A stretch of DNA of 38,666 bases from Paraburkholderia silvatlantica (GTDB taxonomy: Bacteria; Pseudomonadota; Gammaproteobacteria; Burkholderiales; Burkholderiaceae), in the NCBI RefSeq assembly GCF_003096715.1, contig NZ_QEOL01000027.1:97464-136129 (forward strand). Reading direction: 5' to 3'. The position numbers and the translations under genes are program-made. The notes below the pieces were generated by a model that saw nothing but the letters and a program-made list of their open reading frames with translations, was not told the origin of the DNA and searched no databases. Shown in pieces: positions 1 through 7,914 of this stretch (positions within the stretch are counted from its first letter, which is position 1; the number at the start of each line of letters is the position of its first letter).

Positions 1-108
1 CTGCGAGTCGGCTGGTGGCTGTTCTCGGCGCGGTTGCTCACACGTGCAGCCGCTTTGGCAAACACGTGATTCACGTTCGCCAGTTCGGGAATATCGTAAG
101 CGTTGCTC
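1..108 (-). pseudogene. IS6-family transposase fragment, runs off the left edge
   Basis: The minus strand from about 108 down to 1 reads in one open frame as DIPELANVNHVFAKAAARVS followed by NRAENSHQPTR. This is the conserved C-terminal part of IS6/IS26-type DDE transposases, where the RxNNRAENSHQPTR stretch carries the catalytic Glu. The frame continues beyond base 1, so the rest of the gene lies outside the window. Residues upstream of this stretch (right of about 110) no longer look like the family, so the element is probably broken here by the neighbouring IS3 insertion. The family call is firm; the exact break point is not. Confidence 0.75.
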
Positions 109-204
109 TCGTACCGTCTAGACCGATGGCGCCAAAGTGGACACAGTAGGCCCCACCAAATGATGAACAGAACCCCGAAGGTTGGACATCAACCAGAGGG
201 GTTT

Positions 205-747
205 ATGGGAAAATATACGGATCAAGTCAAGCTTGCGGCAGTCAGAGATTACTGTTCTGGCGAGGCCGGCCTGACGACTATCGCTCAGCGGCATAACGTC
301 GACGTTTCATCGCTGCGCCAATGGATCGCTGGCTATCGCGCACACGGTGAAGCTGGTGTTGCCGGGAAGAAGCGGGAGTTCTATAGCGTCGAATTGAAGC
401 TTGCAGTTTTGAAGCGAACGCGTGACGAGGGGCTGTCGCATCGACAGGCCGCCGCATTGTTCAACATCCGGCGTTTCAACATTATTTGCCGCTGGGAGCA
501 GCAATATAATCAAGGCGGACCGGAGGCCCTGTCGTGGGGTTCCAGGGGACGTCGCAGGAAGATGACGAAAAACGCTCCGATACAAAACAAAGCGCGGCAA
601 GCCGATGATGCGAGAAGCCGCCAGGAATTGCTGGACGAGCTGTGCTGTCTCCGGATGGAGAACGCCTATCTAAAAAATCTGAAGGCCTTGGTTCAAGCAC
701 GCGAGCTGTCAGTGCGAGAGAGCGAACGCAAATCGTGCTTGAGCTAA
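205..747 (+). CDS. IS3-family (IS150-like) transposase OrfA
   Basis: This protein of about 180 residues has two helix-turn-helix units, as in IS150-group OrfA proteins: the first around GKYTDQVKLAAVRDYCSGEA and IAQRHNVDVSSLRQWIAGY, the second around SVELKLAVLKRTRDEGLSHR. A C-terminal helix (RQELLDELCCLRMENAYLKN) resembles the family's leucine zipper. OrfA binds the element's ends and is normally fused to OrfB by -1 frameshifting. The ATG at 205 is preferred over the upstream frame start at 103 because AGAGGGG lies just before it. A run of six A residues at 672-677 (A AAA AAT in the OrfA frame) is a plausible slippage site, and the OrfB frame is the -1 frame. OrfA appears whole but the element cannot move alone, because OrfB is truncated. 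Confidence 0.8.
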   Translation: MGKYTDQVKLAAVRDYCSGEAGLTTIAQRHNVDVSSLRQWIAGYRAHGEAGVAGKKREFYSVELKLAVLKRTRDEGLSHRQAAALFNIRRFNIICRWEQQYNQGGPEALSWGSRGRRRKMTKNAPIQNKARQADDARSRQELLDELCCLRMENAYLKNLKALVQARELSVRESERKSCLS

Positions 748-899
748 GGCAACAATATCCGCTCGCAGGCCTCTTGAAGGTGGCAGGCCTTGCGCGCAGC
801 ACTTTCTATTACCAGCAGAAGGCATTGCAGACGGCCGACAAGTATGCGGATCTGAAAGTGAAGATTCACACGTTGTTCGATTTACACAAGGGACGGTAA
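675..899 (+). pseudogene. IS3-family OrfB, N-terminal remnant
   Basis: In the -1 frame relative to OrfA, the sequence encodes RTQIVLELRQQYPLAGLLKV, then GLARSTFYYQQKA, and ends at HTLFDLHKGR. This is the conserved start of IS3-family OrfB, up to the point where YGYRRI would normally follow. A stop codon comes directly after KGR, and the whole DDE catalytic core (normally about 200 more residues) is missing. The break near 895 is where the reverse-strand open frame ending at 882 begins. The element was therefore cut by a later rearrangement and is inactive. Confidence 0.75.
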
Positions 900-1264
900 C
901 GTCCTTGGCGGCTCTGTTGGGTTGCTCGTTCGCTCATCGGCGGATGCCAATATTGGCGATCCTTCGGCGAGCGACCTTGAAACGGCGCGGGTGTATGGCG
1001 CCCGTATCACCGGGATTGCTAATCGGCTAAAGTTCTGCTCAATACGAACACGGTTTGCAGATGGCGCGACGAGCCATCCGGGATAGTCGCTGCGGTTTTG
1101 TGCTGCTACGCGGACCCATTCAACCATGTTGTCGATCTCAGTCCGCTGTCGAAGCGCTATCGTCGGTTTGTGATACGGCCATTCGGCGCGTCGCCGAACG
1201 GGAGCTTCGGTCCAGTAGTCCAGCAGGAGGTCAAGTGCCAGCTTGTAGTTGACGGAATCCTCTA
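882..1264 (-). other. Unrecognised open segment downstream of the TnpB remnant
   Basis: After the first roughly 20 residues of a TnpB-like protein, the minus-strand frame stays open for about 120 residues with ordinary protein composition, including YKLALDLLLDYW, ALRQRTEIDNMVEWVRVAAQ and NRSDYPGWLVAPSANRVRIE. It does not resemble the TnpB that should follow. It may be the tail of another gene joined in frame by deletion. It has no start codon of its own that I would trust. I do not recognise the family; the helical, Trp-rich look is only suggestive. It ends beside the truncated OrfB. Confidence 0.3.
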
Positions 1265-1727
1265 TCCGGTCAAGCAGCCGTATGTCAGCTTCAGCCAGAT
1301 GCAACCGGGTCTGCTTGGTCGACTGCATCAGGCCGCCAGCGCCCGCAGGTTCTTGCGGCTTCGTGCACCGTACAGCCGCGATGAAAAGACCGTCAGGATC
1401 TCGATGAGGTCTTCGGTGAGCGGCTGTCCGCGGCTCACGTCCGGGGCCGCGTCCAGCACGACGAGTACGACGTGAAAGAACTCGCAGATACGGAACAGCA
1501 ATTCGCAGTCGGTCTTTCGTGACCAGCATCAGGCGTGCGACGCGGCCACGAAGAATGTCACCCGGCAGTCGTTGCAGACCCTTCTTGCGATAGTTCAGAC
1601 CGCTACCCAGATCAGTGACGACCTCGATATCCGTGATGTCGGCGTCGTAGCAGTACCTTTCGAGTCTCGCGGCCTGCGTCTTGAGCTGTTCAGCCTGGTC
1701 GTGCGAGGAAAGCCCGCTCGAACGGGC
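1265..1727 (-). pseudogene. IS607-family remnant: serine recombinase TnpA plus the first residues of TnpB
   Basis: The minus-strand frame contains SSHDQAEQLKTQAARLERYC, VTDLGSGLNYRKKGLQRL and GRVARLMLVTKDRL, which are the catalytic-domain signatures of IS607-type serine recombinases after the nucleophile region. The following residues (frame-shifted around RLRIAVPYLRVLSRRTRR) drift, then the end of TnpA is recognisable near FIAAVRCTKPQEPAGAGG. It overlaps the start of TnpB (MQSTKQTRLHLAEADIRLLD, ATG at 1328). TnpB breaks off after about 22 residues. The N-terminal helix-turn-helix and recombinase start are missing, so this is a dead fragment. The order TnpA then TnpB is the usual one for the family. 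Confidence 0.7.
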
Positions 1728-1859
1728 ACCCGGGCAGTCGCTGATGCTCGGACTGCTTCCGCAGGGCTGCGGATTCCTGCAGGGCAGGACTGAGCGTTGG
1801 CTCATCTCATTCCGGCCGGCGGGAAGCGGTCGCCGCGAGTAGGTCATGTTGTCTCGAGC

Positions 1860-1900
1860 CCGGTTGGTGCCTTAAACCGGCGGTAGCCTATCCTGCCATC
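1860..1900 (+). other. Possible origin of transfer: IncP-like nic site with upstream inverted repeat
   Basis: TATCCTG at 1889-1895, preceded by CC and followed by CC, matches the nic region of RP4/IncP-type plasmids (nick after the final G). Directly upstream, CCGGTT at 1860-1865 and AACCGG at 1875-1880 form an inverted repeat with a 9-bp spacer, in the place where TraJ binds in RP4. The orientation fits: in RP4 the strand carrying this motif reads toward traK, and a TraK-like gene lies downstream on the same strand here. The site lies at the edge of the IS607 debris, and the distance to traK (about 760 bp) is longer than in RP4. The motif is short, so position and context carry much of the weight. 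Confidence 0.5.
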
Positions 1901-2652
1901 CCTTAGTTTTTGTGCGTTTTGTGACCCAAAGTAAACGCCGTGCGCAGGGGTTTCTGCCTTCGCGTAAACGTCCGATCGATCCCCGGAGAACGGCGTGCGT
2001 TGTCGTTTCAAAGACGATGCGGCGTGTCGTTGGCATCCGAGTCAACGCATTGCGTAAGCGACGTCTTGAGGGGTGCACAACCACTGCGCCATGAACTGCT
2101 GACCAGTGGGGAACCCGATGTGTGGAATGTGCGTACTCCGGCGCGTTTGGCGTGTGCGAAAAGTGCGAATCGTTCGCAGAGTAAATGCGCGGAGCGATGC
2201 GTTTCGCGGGCCGTATAAAGAAGCCAAGTCTAGTGCCCGAGCTGTCAACGTATTGCGCAGAGCAGACGAAGACTTGCGTGAGTTGAGGTGCGCGTGATGC
2301 ACTATTGTGTGAGCGTGGACCTCTCGGCTAAGTGTGGAGGACTGCGAGTAATTTCGGCGTAGAGGGCTGGAATCCGCACGCGCACATGTGATGAGAGAAA
2401 GCCAGAATCCCGCGTCAAGGTGATGGCCTCCGGAGTGAACGGCAGCGCTGCCCCGGAGTTCCTTAACGCGTTGGTGGGGCGTGTCGCGTGCGCACCACAT
2501 ACGAAAAAAAGTGCGTTGTTCTCCTGCTTTCCCTCCGCTGCCGGTGTGTTCCTGCGTGAGCAAGTCGTGCGCAAAAACCGTGTTGACGCGTGCTCAGGAC
2601 GTGCGCACGATGGTGTCACAGCGATGCGTAGACGATGTTCAGGAGGGTAACG
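1901..2652. other. Non-coding stretch between the nic-like site and the TraK-like gene
   Basis: I see no convincing gene in these roughly 750 bases; open frames on both strands lack family resemblance and good ribosome sites. The stretch is rich in short GTGCGCAC-like palindromes (near 2487 and 2599) and has a small inverted repeat GCGAA-TCG-TTCGC at about 2165-2177. In IncP plasmids the equivalent interval is intrinsically bent DNA bound by TraK and carries the traK promoter. A similar role here is an inference from position only. Confidence 0.35.
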
Positions 2653-3114
2653 ATGCCTGTTGCGAAGGTCTATACGAAGTCGCAATGGGAGGCTTTTGGT
2701 CGCGCGCTCGATGCGCTGCCAGAGAAGCCAGATACAGAACGTGGCGTGACGGTGCGCGATGCGATGAAGGACATGCGCGTGCGCGTGCGGACGGCGCAGG
2801 CGAAGGGCTATACGCTGGAGCAGATCGCGGAGCAGGCTCGGCGGCAGGGTCTCGACATCACGGCTGGGACGATTCGGTACGCGCTGCGCTCGACCGGAAA
2901 AGACGGTGGAGCCGGTGGTGCTGCGCGGCCTGCGCCGAGTGCACGCGCGACTGGTGCTGAGAAGGTGTTCACGGCGCAATCGCGCGCGCAGGGTGTGACG
3001 TCTCCGGCAAAGCATGTTCGCAAGGATGGGGGAGAGACGGAAGCCAGATCGCAATCCAGGCCAGTGCAGGGCGCACTCGGATTTGCGATCCGGCCCGACA
3101 CCGACGATCTGTAG
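2653..3114 (+). CDS. TraK-like oriT-binding / mobilisation accessory protein
   Basis: This is a basic 153-residue protein starting MPVAKVYTKSQWEAFGRALD. The middle part, RTAQAKGYTLEQIAEQARRQ followed by GLDITAGTIRYALR, is a helix-turn-helix-like unit of the kind seen in RP4 TraK and other small relaxosome accessory proteins (AxGYxLxxI...G...T.R..LR). The C-terminal half is low-complexity, rich in Ala, Gly and Arg. The ATG at 2653 follows CAGGAGGG at a good distance and is preferred to the frame start at 2635. The next gene starts 11 bases downstream and the one after that overlaps it, so the three form one operon. The order and sizes match TraK-TraL-TraM of IncP plasmids (or StbA-B-C of IncW), which fits the nic-like site upstream. 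Confidence 0.6.
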   Translation: MPVAKVYTKSQWEAFGRALDALPEKPDTERGVTVRDAMKDMRVRVRTAQAKGYTLEQIAEQARRQGLDITAGTIRYALRSTGKDGGAGGAARPAPSARATGAEKVFTAQSRAQGVTSPAKHVRKDGGETEARSQSRPVQGALGFAIRPDTDDL

Positions 3115-3124
3115 AGGAGTCGCG

Positions 3125-3817
3125 ATGGATACGACAGTCAATCCCATCTATCTTGTAGGCGGCGGTAAGGGTGGCGTTGGCAAGAGCCTCGTCGCGCTCG
3201 CGCTGCTCGATCATCTGCAGCGGCGCTGCGTGAAACCCGTGTTGGTAGAGAACGACACGTCAAACCCCGACGTGATGAAGGCCGTGCAGGGCGAGATTGA
3301 TTGCGCCGCGTTTGACCTGGACGAAGCGGACGGTTGGATCAATTTCGTGAACTACTGCGACGAGCATCGCGACGCAGTGGTGGTGGTCAGCACGGCAGCC
3401 CGCAACCAGGATGGCGTCGCCCGCTACGGTGCGACGCTGGCCAGCACGCTGGGCGAGCTTGGCAGACGGCTCGTCGTGTTCTGGGTGATCAACCGGCAGC
3501 GCGACAGTCTGGAACTGCTGCGCCAGTTCGGGGAGACGTTTCCAGATGCGATTACACATGTTGTGCGCAATGGCCACTACGGCGCGCCTGAAAGATTCGT
3601 GCTGTATCAGGACTCGAAAATCCGCAAGAGTGTCGAGGCGAAAGGCAAGTCGCTCGACTTTCCGGAACTCGCGGATCGTGTGGCGGACGATCTGCGCAGT
3701 CAGCGCCTGTCGGTGCGCAAGGCGGCAGAGTCGCTGCCCATCGGGCAACGCGCGGAACTGCTGCGCTGGCGGGCGCTCTATGACGCGATGTTCGCCGTGG
3801 TGACGGGCAATGCCTGA
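3125..3817 (+). CDS. traL: TraL/StbB-like P-loop ATPase
   Basis: This 230-residue protein has a deviant Walker A motif near its N-terminus (VGGGKGGVGKSLVALALLDH), as in ParA/MinD-type ATPases, followed by NDTSNPDVMK, where ParA-like proteins carry their switch residues. The middle contains a predicted Walker-B-like strand (RDAVVVVSTAARNQ) and RLVVFWVINRQRDSLELL. This arrangement is typical of the plasmid TraL/StbB proteins that accompany an oriT-binding protein and probably help position or stabilise the plasmid. The ATG at 3125 has AGAGGAG upstream; the longer frame from 3014 would overlap the previous gene heavily. The stop overlaps the next start by 8 bases, suggesting translational coupling. 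Confidence 0.75.
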   Translation: MDTTVNPIYLVGGGKGGVGKSLVALALLDHLQRRCVKPVLVENDTSNPDVMKAVQGEIDCAAFDLDEADGWINFVNYCDEHRDAVVVVSTAARNQDGVARYGATLASTLGELGRRLVVFWVINRQRDSLELLRQFGETFPDAITHVVRNGHYGAPERFVLYQDSKIRKSVEAKGKSLDFPELADRVADDLRSQRLSVRKAAESLPIGQRAELLRWRALYDAMFAVVTGNA

Positions 3818-4580
3818 GCGGCGGGCGCGGCGCGGACGTCCTGTTGATCCACTCGCCCGGCTCTTTTACGACGTGACCGGGGAGAAGCCGGATGACGCGA
3901 GCCTGCTGCGCATGCATCGGGTCTCTACGGCCCTGAACCTGCGCGACAATGATGCGCTCTGGTCGGTGCTGGCTGTGCTCGAATACTATGCTCGGCTTTA
4001 CGAGGCGATGCCGGAGCGCATCCAGCAGGCAGGCAAGGGCAATCTGGACGCAGTGCGGGATGAGGCACGTGAGGCAACGGACGCGCTGATGGCGCAGCAC
4101 CGCGACGCGCTCGCGCGCTGCAAGGCGACCATCGAACTCGCGGAACGGATGACCGTTGAACACGAGGCGAGGTATCGCGCGACGCTCGCGGCACTGAATG
4201 AACAGGCGTTGGTTGTGCAGGCGGGGCGCGCCGCTGACCGGATTGCGCGCATCGCGGGAAACAGGATGGTGGGCGCGGTAGCCGTTGCAGCGCGCGAGCA
4301 CCGGCAGCAGCTCGACGCAGCGGTAGCTCTGTTTGAGCGGGAGATGAGCGAGGCAGCGGCGCGCGCCGCGAAGGTCGACCAGATGGCAACGCGACGGATG
4401 GTGAAGGCGTGCCGCGCACTGGTGGTCGGAGCACTGATCGTGATTCTGCTCGCGGCGACAGCGGGTGCGCTGGCGGGTCGCTACTCAGGTAGTCATATGG
4501 TGCGGGCAGACGGATTGCCGTCTGCCCGCACGGGTCATACTTCCTTGATGTCGCCTTTCATGAACGCGAGCGCATCATGA
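3810..4580 (+). CDS. TraM/StbC-like coiled-coil protein with a C-terminal membrane anchor
   Basis: This protein of 256 residues starts MPERRARRGRPVDPLARLFY. A long Ala/Glu/Arg-rich helical stretch (roughly residues 70-205) is likely coiled coil. It is followed by a single hydrophobic segment, ACRALVVGALIVILLAATAG, at about residues 205-230, so the protein is probably tethered to the inner membrane with its long arm in the cytoplasm. It overlaps traL by 8 bases. Third genes of TraKLM and StbABC operons are often small membrane or coiled-coil proteins, which supports a role in transfer or stability. The last residues are encoded by a strong hairpin and by a 17-bp duplication, so the C-terminus may be recently altered. 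Confidence 0.55.
   Translation: MPERRARRGRPVDPLARLFYDVTGEKPDDASLLRMHRVSTALNLRDNDALWSVLAVLEYYARLYEAMPERIQQAGKGNLDAVRDEAREATDALMAQHRDALARCKATIELAERMTVEHEARYRATLAALNEQALVVQAGRAADRIARIAGNRMVGAVAVAAREHRQQLDAAVALFEREMSEAAARAAKVDQMATRRMVKACRALVVGALIVILLAATAGALAGRYSGSHMVRADGLPSARTGHTSLMSPFMNASAS
4501..4530. terminator. Perfect 13-bp stem hairpin between convergent genes
   Basis: TGCGGGCAGACGG at 4501-4513 and its exact complement at 4518-4530 enclose the 4-base loop ATTG. The hairpin lies in the last codons of the TraM-like gene and about 60 bases beyond the end of the convergent parB-like gene, a usual place for a bidirectional terminator. There is no strong T-run on either side, so rho-independent termination is not certain. 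RNA stability or attenuation is an alternative role. Confidence 0.5.
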
Positions 4581-4591
4581 ACGCGAGCGCA
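4558..4591. repeat. 17-bp tandem duplication at the ends of two convergent genes
   Basis: TCATGAACGCGAGCGCA occurs twice in direct succession (4558-4574 and 4575-4591), followed by a third partial start TCATGAA. The plus-strand TraM-like gene stops inside the second copy (TGA 4578-4580). The minus-strand parB-like gene stops just beyond it (4592-4594). Since 17 is not a multiple of three, the duplication changes reading frames and probably moved one or both stop codons. Confidence 0.85.
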
Positions 4592-6817
4592 TCATGAAGC
4601 GTGCGCGAGGCCAGCAGTGGTCGGGAAGGGCCACGGCGGCTGCGTGCCGGCTGCGGCGGGAGACACTGGCACATCGCAAGCCGTGTTATTGATGCCACTG
4701 TGATCGCTCCCGGGCTCGGCGGCAGCGTCGTCATCCTCCTGCGTGTCGTTGGGACCTTTGCCAGTGTCCGGGCCGTGTTCGTCCGTCCCGGCGTCTCCGT
4801 CTTCGTCGTCGTGGGCTTCCCATGACGACGTGACCGGGATTTCTGTATCGGTGAGGATTTCCGGGAGCCACGCATTCTTCGCCAGACGTAGTTCGGCTGC
4901 GGCAGCAGCGTCGGCCTTCTTCATCTTCCCGAGGTCGGCGGCAACCCTGGGCGAGACGGCTGCGGACACGACTTCCCCGATGCGCGCCTTGCTGACATGA
5001 TCGAAATACGTGGCGCGGGTCGGCGTCCAGTACCGGGTCATGTCGAGGTTCAGTACTCCCGCGAGCGCGCTGATCGCCTGCGGCTTTTCCTCGCCCACGA
5101 TGCCGTCGAGCAGGGTGCCGGTGCAGAAGGCAAGCAGGTCAAGCAGCGTCGTGCCGGGATCCTGCTTCGCGAGCCACGGCAACAGGTCGGTGCGTTTCGC
5201 GGGCAACTCGGCGGCCCATCGGGCGCGTTGTACCTCAATCGTGTTCCATGCGGCGCTGGTGGGCAGGTCGTCCGCCGCGCGCAGCAGGCTGTCGTGATTG
5301 TTGTCGCCGGATAACGCCAGGTAGTCAGGTGCGGACGTGTAACCGTAGCGCTCTGGCAGCGCTTGCGGAACGAGATGCCGCAACAGGGCGGCGAGCGCTA
5401 CGGCGGGCTGCGCAACCATTTCGGCGTGGATGGCGATGGTGCGGTGCGCGGTGAGTCGCTGGCAGAGTTTCGCGCTGTGGACCGGTTTGATCTTCGGCAC
5501 AGGACCATCAGCCGTGCCCGCAGCTTCCGCCTGCGGCGTGCCGGTGACAGTCGCACCCGCCGCGTCCAGTGCTGCACTGTTCTCGCGCCGCCTGAGACCG
5601 CGCTCGATGAGCAGTTTTCCCTGCGGATCGATGATCACGAACGCGCCCGCCTCGGCCATCTGCTGTGTATCCCACACCAGGGCGCGGTTTTCGAGTGCGG
5701 CGATCGTGGCGTTGAGCTGTCCGATCTCGGCATCAAGGCGGTCAGCTTCCTTGTAAGCATTTTCATCATCCTCGGAGAGCGCTTCCAGCTTCCCGGCCAG
5801 ATCGTCCTGCTGTGCGGTGAGTGTGCCCATCTCGCGCTGTTCGTCGTCCGTAAAGGGGCGCTGGATGGGGCGCAGCTTGCCGTAGCGGTTCAGTTCTAGC
5901 AGGTCACGCTCGACGCGGGTTTCTGTCCAGCCCCAACCCTCGGCGCGGACTTCCTCCGCGGCTACGTCGAGTTTCTGCGCGACGAGCCGCTGCAGCAGTT
6001 CGGCATCGGCAATGTAGCCCGCATGCCCGTCGTCGCTGAAGAGGTCACGGCGTACATACCCGCCCGCTGCTTCGTAGGCGTCGAGGCCAATGAAGCGCAC
6101 AAGGCGGCTGCGGCTCGAGTCGATTTCTGCCCGCGTGATGGCCTGCCGCAGATAGTTTGGCTGGCGCTGCCATTCGTTCGCATCGAACCAGACGTGTTCC
6201 TGCGTTTCGTGGCCGTCCGCGAGGGCGAGTGCAGAAAGCTGGTCGAGCGTGATTGCGTCCTCGCGCAGCAGTGCCAGCAGCTTTGGGGATACGCTGGCGA
6301 GCTTCACGCGCCGTTTGACCGTGATTAACGAGGAGGAAAAGAGCGCGGCAATGTAATCGACGCTTCTCCCTTCCTCGGCCAGCAGCCGGTATGCGCGCAG
6401 CACGTCGAACGGATCGAGTCCTTCGCGCTCGGTATTCTCAATCAGGGAAATGGCGAGGGCTTCGCCTTCACTGACGATCCGCACGGGGACCGGGTAGTCA
6501 GCCGTGATGTCTTTCTGTTCGAACAGGAGGTCGAGGGCGGCCTCGCGGCGCTGACCGGCGCACACGCCATATTTGCGCTGTCTGCCGCGTGATCCCTTGA
6601 TCTCGTGGACGACGAGGTTTTGCAGCAGACCCTTGGCCCGAATATTGGCGGCGAGGCCCGGAATGCCCGACAGGGGTTTCGTGCGAGCATTGAGCGGTGA
6701 AGGCCGCAGGGTGGAAAACGGGATGGTCACGATGGGCTGCTCATTGCCGAAGTGGGTTTCGAGCACGGTAGCCGGTTCGACGGTGTCTGCCTTCGTGGTT
6801 TCGAAATGGGCTTGCAT
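4592..6817 (-). CDS. Large ParB/RepB/Spo0J-family plasmid partition protein
   Basis: This 741-residue protein carries a ParB N-terminal domain. The conserved stretches are IPFSTLRPSPLNARTK at about residue 32, the CAGQRREAALDLL box at 86-98 (the CTP-binding arginine patch of ParB proteins) and ISLIENTEREGLDPFDVLRA at 123-142. A helix-turn-helix follows (VDYIAALFSSSLITVKRRVK, 153-172). Residues about 330-385 look like a coiled coil, and the last roughly 60 residues are very acidic. It is far longer than chromosomal ParB (about 300); such long forms are common on large plasmids and may regulate genes as well as bind DNA. No ParA gene is adjacent. The ATG at 6817 has GGAG six bases upstream. It lies downstream of the DUF932 gene on the same strand, with a hairpin between them. 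Confidence 0.85.
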   Translation of the reverse strand: MQAHFETTKADTVEPATVLETHFGNEQPIVTIPFSTLRPSPLNARTKPLSGIPGLAANIRAKGLLQNLVVHEIKGSRGRQRKYGVCAGQRREAALDLLFEQKDITADYPVPVRIVSEGEALAISLIENTEREGLDPFDVLRAYRLLAEEGRSVDYIAALFSSSLITVKRRVKLASVSPKLLALLREDAITLDQLSALALADGHETQEHVWFDANEWQRQPNYLRQAITRAEIDSSRSRLVRFIGLDAYEAAGGYVRRDLFSDDGHAGYIADAELLQRLVAQKLDVAAEEVRAEGWGWTETRVERDLLELNRYGKLRPIQRPFTDDEQREMGTLTAQQDDLAGKLEALSEDDENAYKEADRLDAEIGQLNATIAALENRALVWDTQQMAEAGAFVIIDPQGKLLIERGLRRRENSAALDAAGATVTGTPQAEAAGTADGPVPKIKPVHSAKLCQRLTAHRTIAIHAEMVAQPAVALAALLRHLVPQALPERYGYTSAPDYLALSGDNNHDSLLRAADDLPTSAAWNTIEVQRARWAAELPAKRTDLLPWLAKQDPGTTLLDLLAFCTGTLLDGIVGEEKPQAISALAGVLNLDMTRYWTPTRATYFDHVSKARIGEVVSAAVSPRVAADLGKMKKADAAAAAELRLAKNAWLPEILTDTEIPVTSSWEAHDDEDGDAGTDEHGPDTGKGPNDTQEDDDAAAEPGSDHSGINNTACDVPVSPAAAGTQPPWPFPTTAGLAHAS

Positions 6818-6873
6818 GACTGACTCCAGAAAGTTGAAAAGAAAGTTCCGGGTTGGACACTACGGGATTCCGC

Positions 6874-6900
6874 CAGGACTCGACCCGGAGAGGAGTCCTG
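6874..6900. promoter_or_regulatory. Hairpin between the DUF932 gene and the parB-like gene
   Basis: CAGGACTC at 6874-6881 and GAGTCCTG at 6893-6900 pair perfectly around an 11-base loop. It lies in the 124-base gap between the end of the DUF932 gene and the start of the parB-like gene. It could be a partial terminator or an attenuator lowering parB expression from upstream, or an operator. No T-run follows on the minus strand. Confidence 0.4.
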
Positions 6901-6941
6901 ACAGAAAATGAGAAGGAGTGGCTTTCCTGCCCCTGTCGTGG

Positions 6942-7775
6942 CTACACCTTCATTTGGCGCATTGCGTCCGCGAGCATCCAGAGGGCGCGGTTGAGCTTCA
7001 CGTTCTGGTCGATGCCGGTGATGGAGCGGGTGGACATCGCACGCCCGCTACGCGAGCGTCCGTGCAGGCCGCCCTTCATCAGGTTTTCCTGTACGCGGTT
7101 GAATACCGTCCAGAGGTCGGCGCGGCGATCCTCGAAACGGCGCGGGACGAGTAGCTGGCTTTCGGTGACCGGGGCCGGGGCCTCGGCATCGGTCGGGTCA
7201 TAGCGCAGCGCGAGGGCGGAGCGGGCGAACGCCTGCTGTTCGTCGCGGTTCAGTTCGACGGCGCGCATGCCGTCCTTCTGCTCGCGGATCAGGTCGAAGC
7301 CGTCGAGCACGTCGAATGCGCCGTTGATGACGTTCTGGACGATGTTGCCCTTGTGCGGCACGCGGATGTCCCGGATGTTGTCGCCCGCCACCATGCCGTT
7401 CTGGCAGACGAAGCGCAGCACGCCTGCGAGCATCTGGTAGCTGCTCGTGCCGTCGTGCGAGTTCAGCAGCACGATTTCGTTGGCTTCATCGCCGATGATC
7501 TGGTCGGCATGGCGAAGTCGGAGCATGTGCTTCGTGTACTCGCGCTTGCCTTCGTCGCGAACGCGCGTCTGGCAGACCATGAATGGCTGGAAACCTTCAT
7601 TGCGCAGGCCGCGCAGCACGTCGATGGTCGGAATGTAGGTGTAGCGTTCGGAGCGGCTTTCGTGCTTGCCGTCAGCAAAGATGGACGGGGCGACACGATG
7701 GATCTGGTCGTCCGACAAAGGGGAGTCGGCGCGGAGCACGGGGGAGCCGTAACGGAAAGAGGAGGCGAGTTGCAT
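6942..7775 (-). CDS. DUF932 plasmid protein
   Basis: This 277-residue protein has the DUF932 pattern: SVF-type entry ADSPLSDDQIHRVAPSIFAD, YIPTIDVLRGLRNEGFQPFM, TKHMLRLRHAD, EIVLLNSHDGTSSYQMLAGV with LRFVCQNGMVAG just after, then RVPHKGNIVQNVINGAFDVL. DUF932 proteins are frequent on large plasmids and in phages, often beside parB-like genes. Their function is not established. The ATG at 7775 (protein start MQLASSFRYGSP) is preceded by TGGAG at a good distance. The longer open frame from 7967 would run through an inverted repeat and has no supporting ribosome site. The gene is probably co-transcribed with the parB-like gene. Confidence 0.8.
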   Translation of the reverse strand: MQLASSFRYGSPVLRADSPLSDDQIHRVAPSIFADGKHESRSERYTYIPTIDVLRGLRNEGFQPFMVCQTRVRDEGKREYTKHMLRLRHADQIIGDEANEIVLLNSHDGTSSYQMLAGVLRFVCQNGMVAGDNIRDIRVPHKGNIVQNVINGAFDVLDGFDLIREQKDGMRAVELNRDEQQAFARSALALRYDPTDAEAPAPVTESQLLVPRRFEDRRADLWTVFNRVQENLMKGGLHGRSRSGRAMSTRSITGIDQNVKLNRALWMLADAMRQMKV

Positions 7776-7914
7776 GACAATCTCCACAGCAAAAGGGTTG
7801 AATGACGGGCTGTGGGATGGCCTTGCCGTTTGCGCGCGAAACCTTCCCGGTGGAACTCGGGGTTGGCTTCTGTTTTTGCCTAGCACCCGGGTTCCAGCCC
7901 GTGCGACCCAAGGA

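Noticed and set aside
2302..3147. Long minus-strand frame of 281 codons opposite the TraK-like gene.
   Set aside because: It is Arg/His/Ser-rich shadow coding typical of the opposite strand of a GC-rich gene, with no family resemblance or ribosome site.
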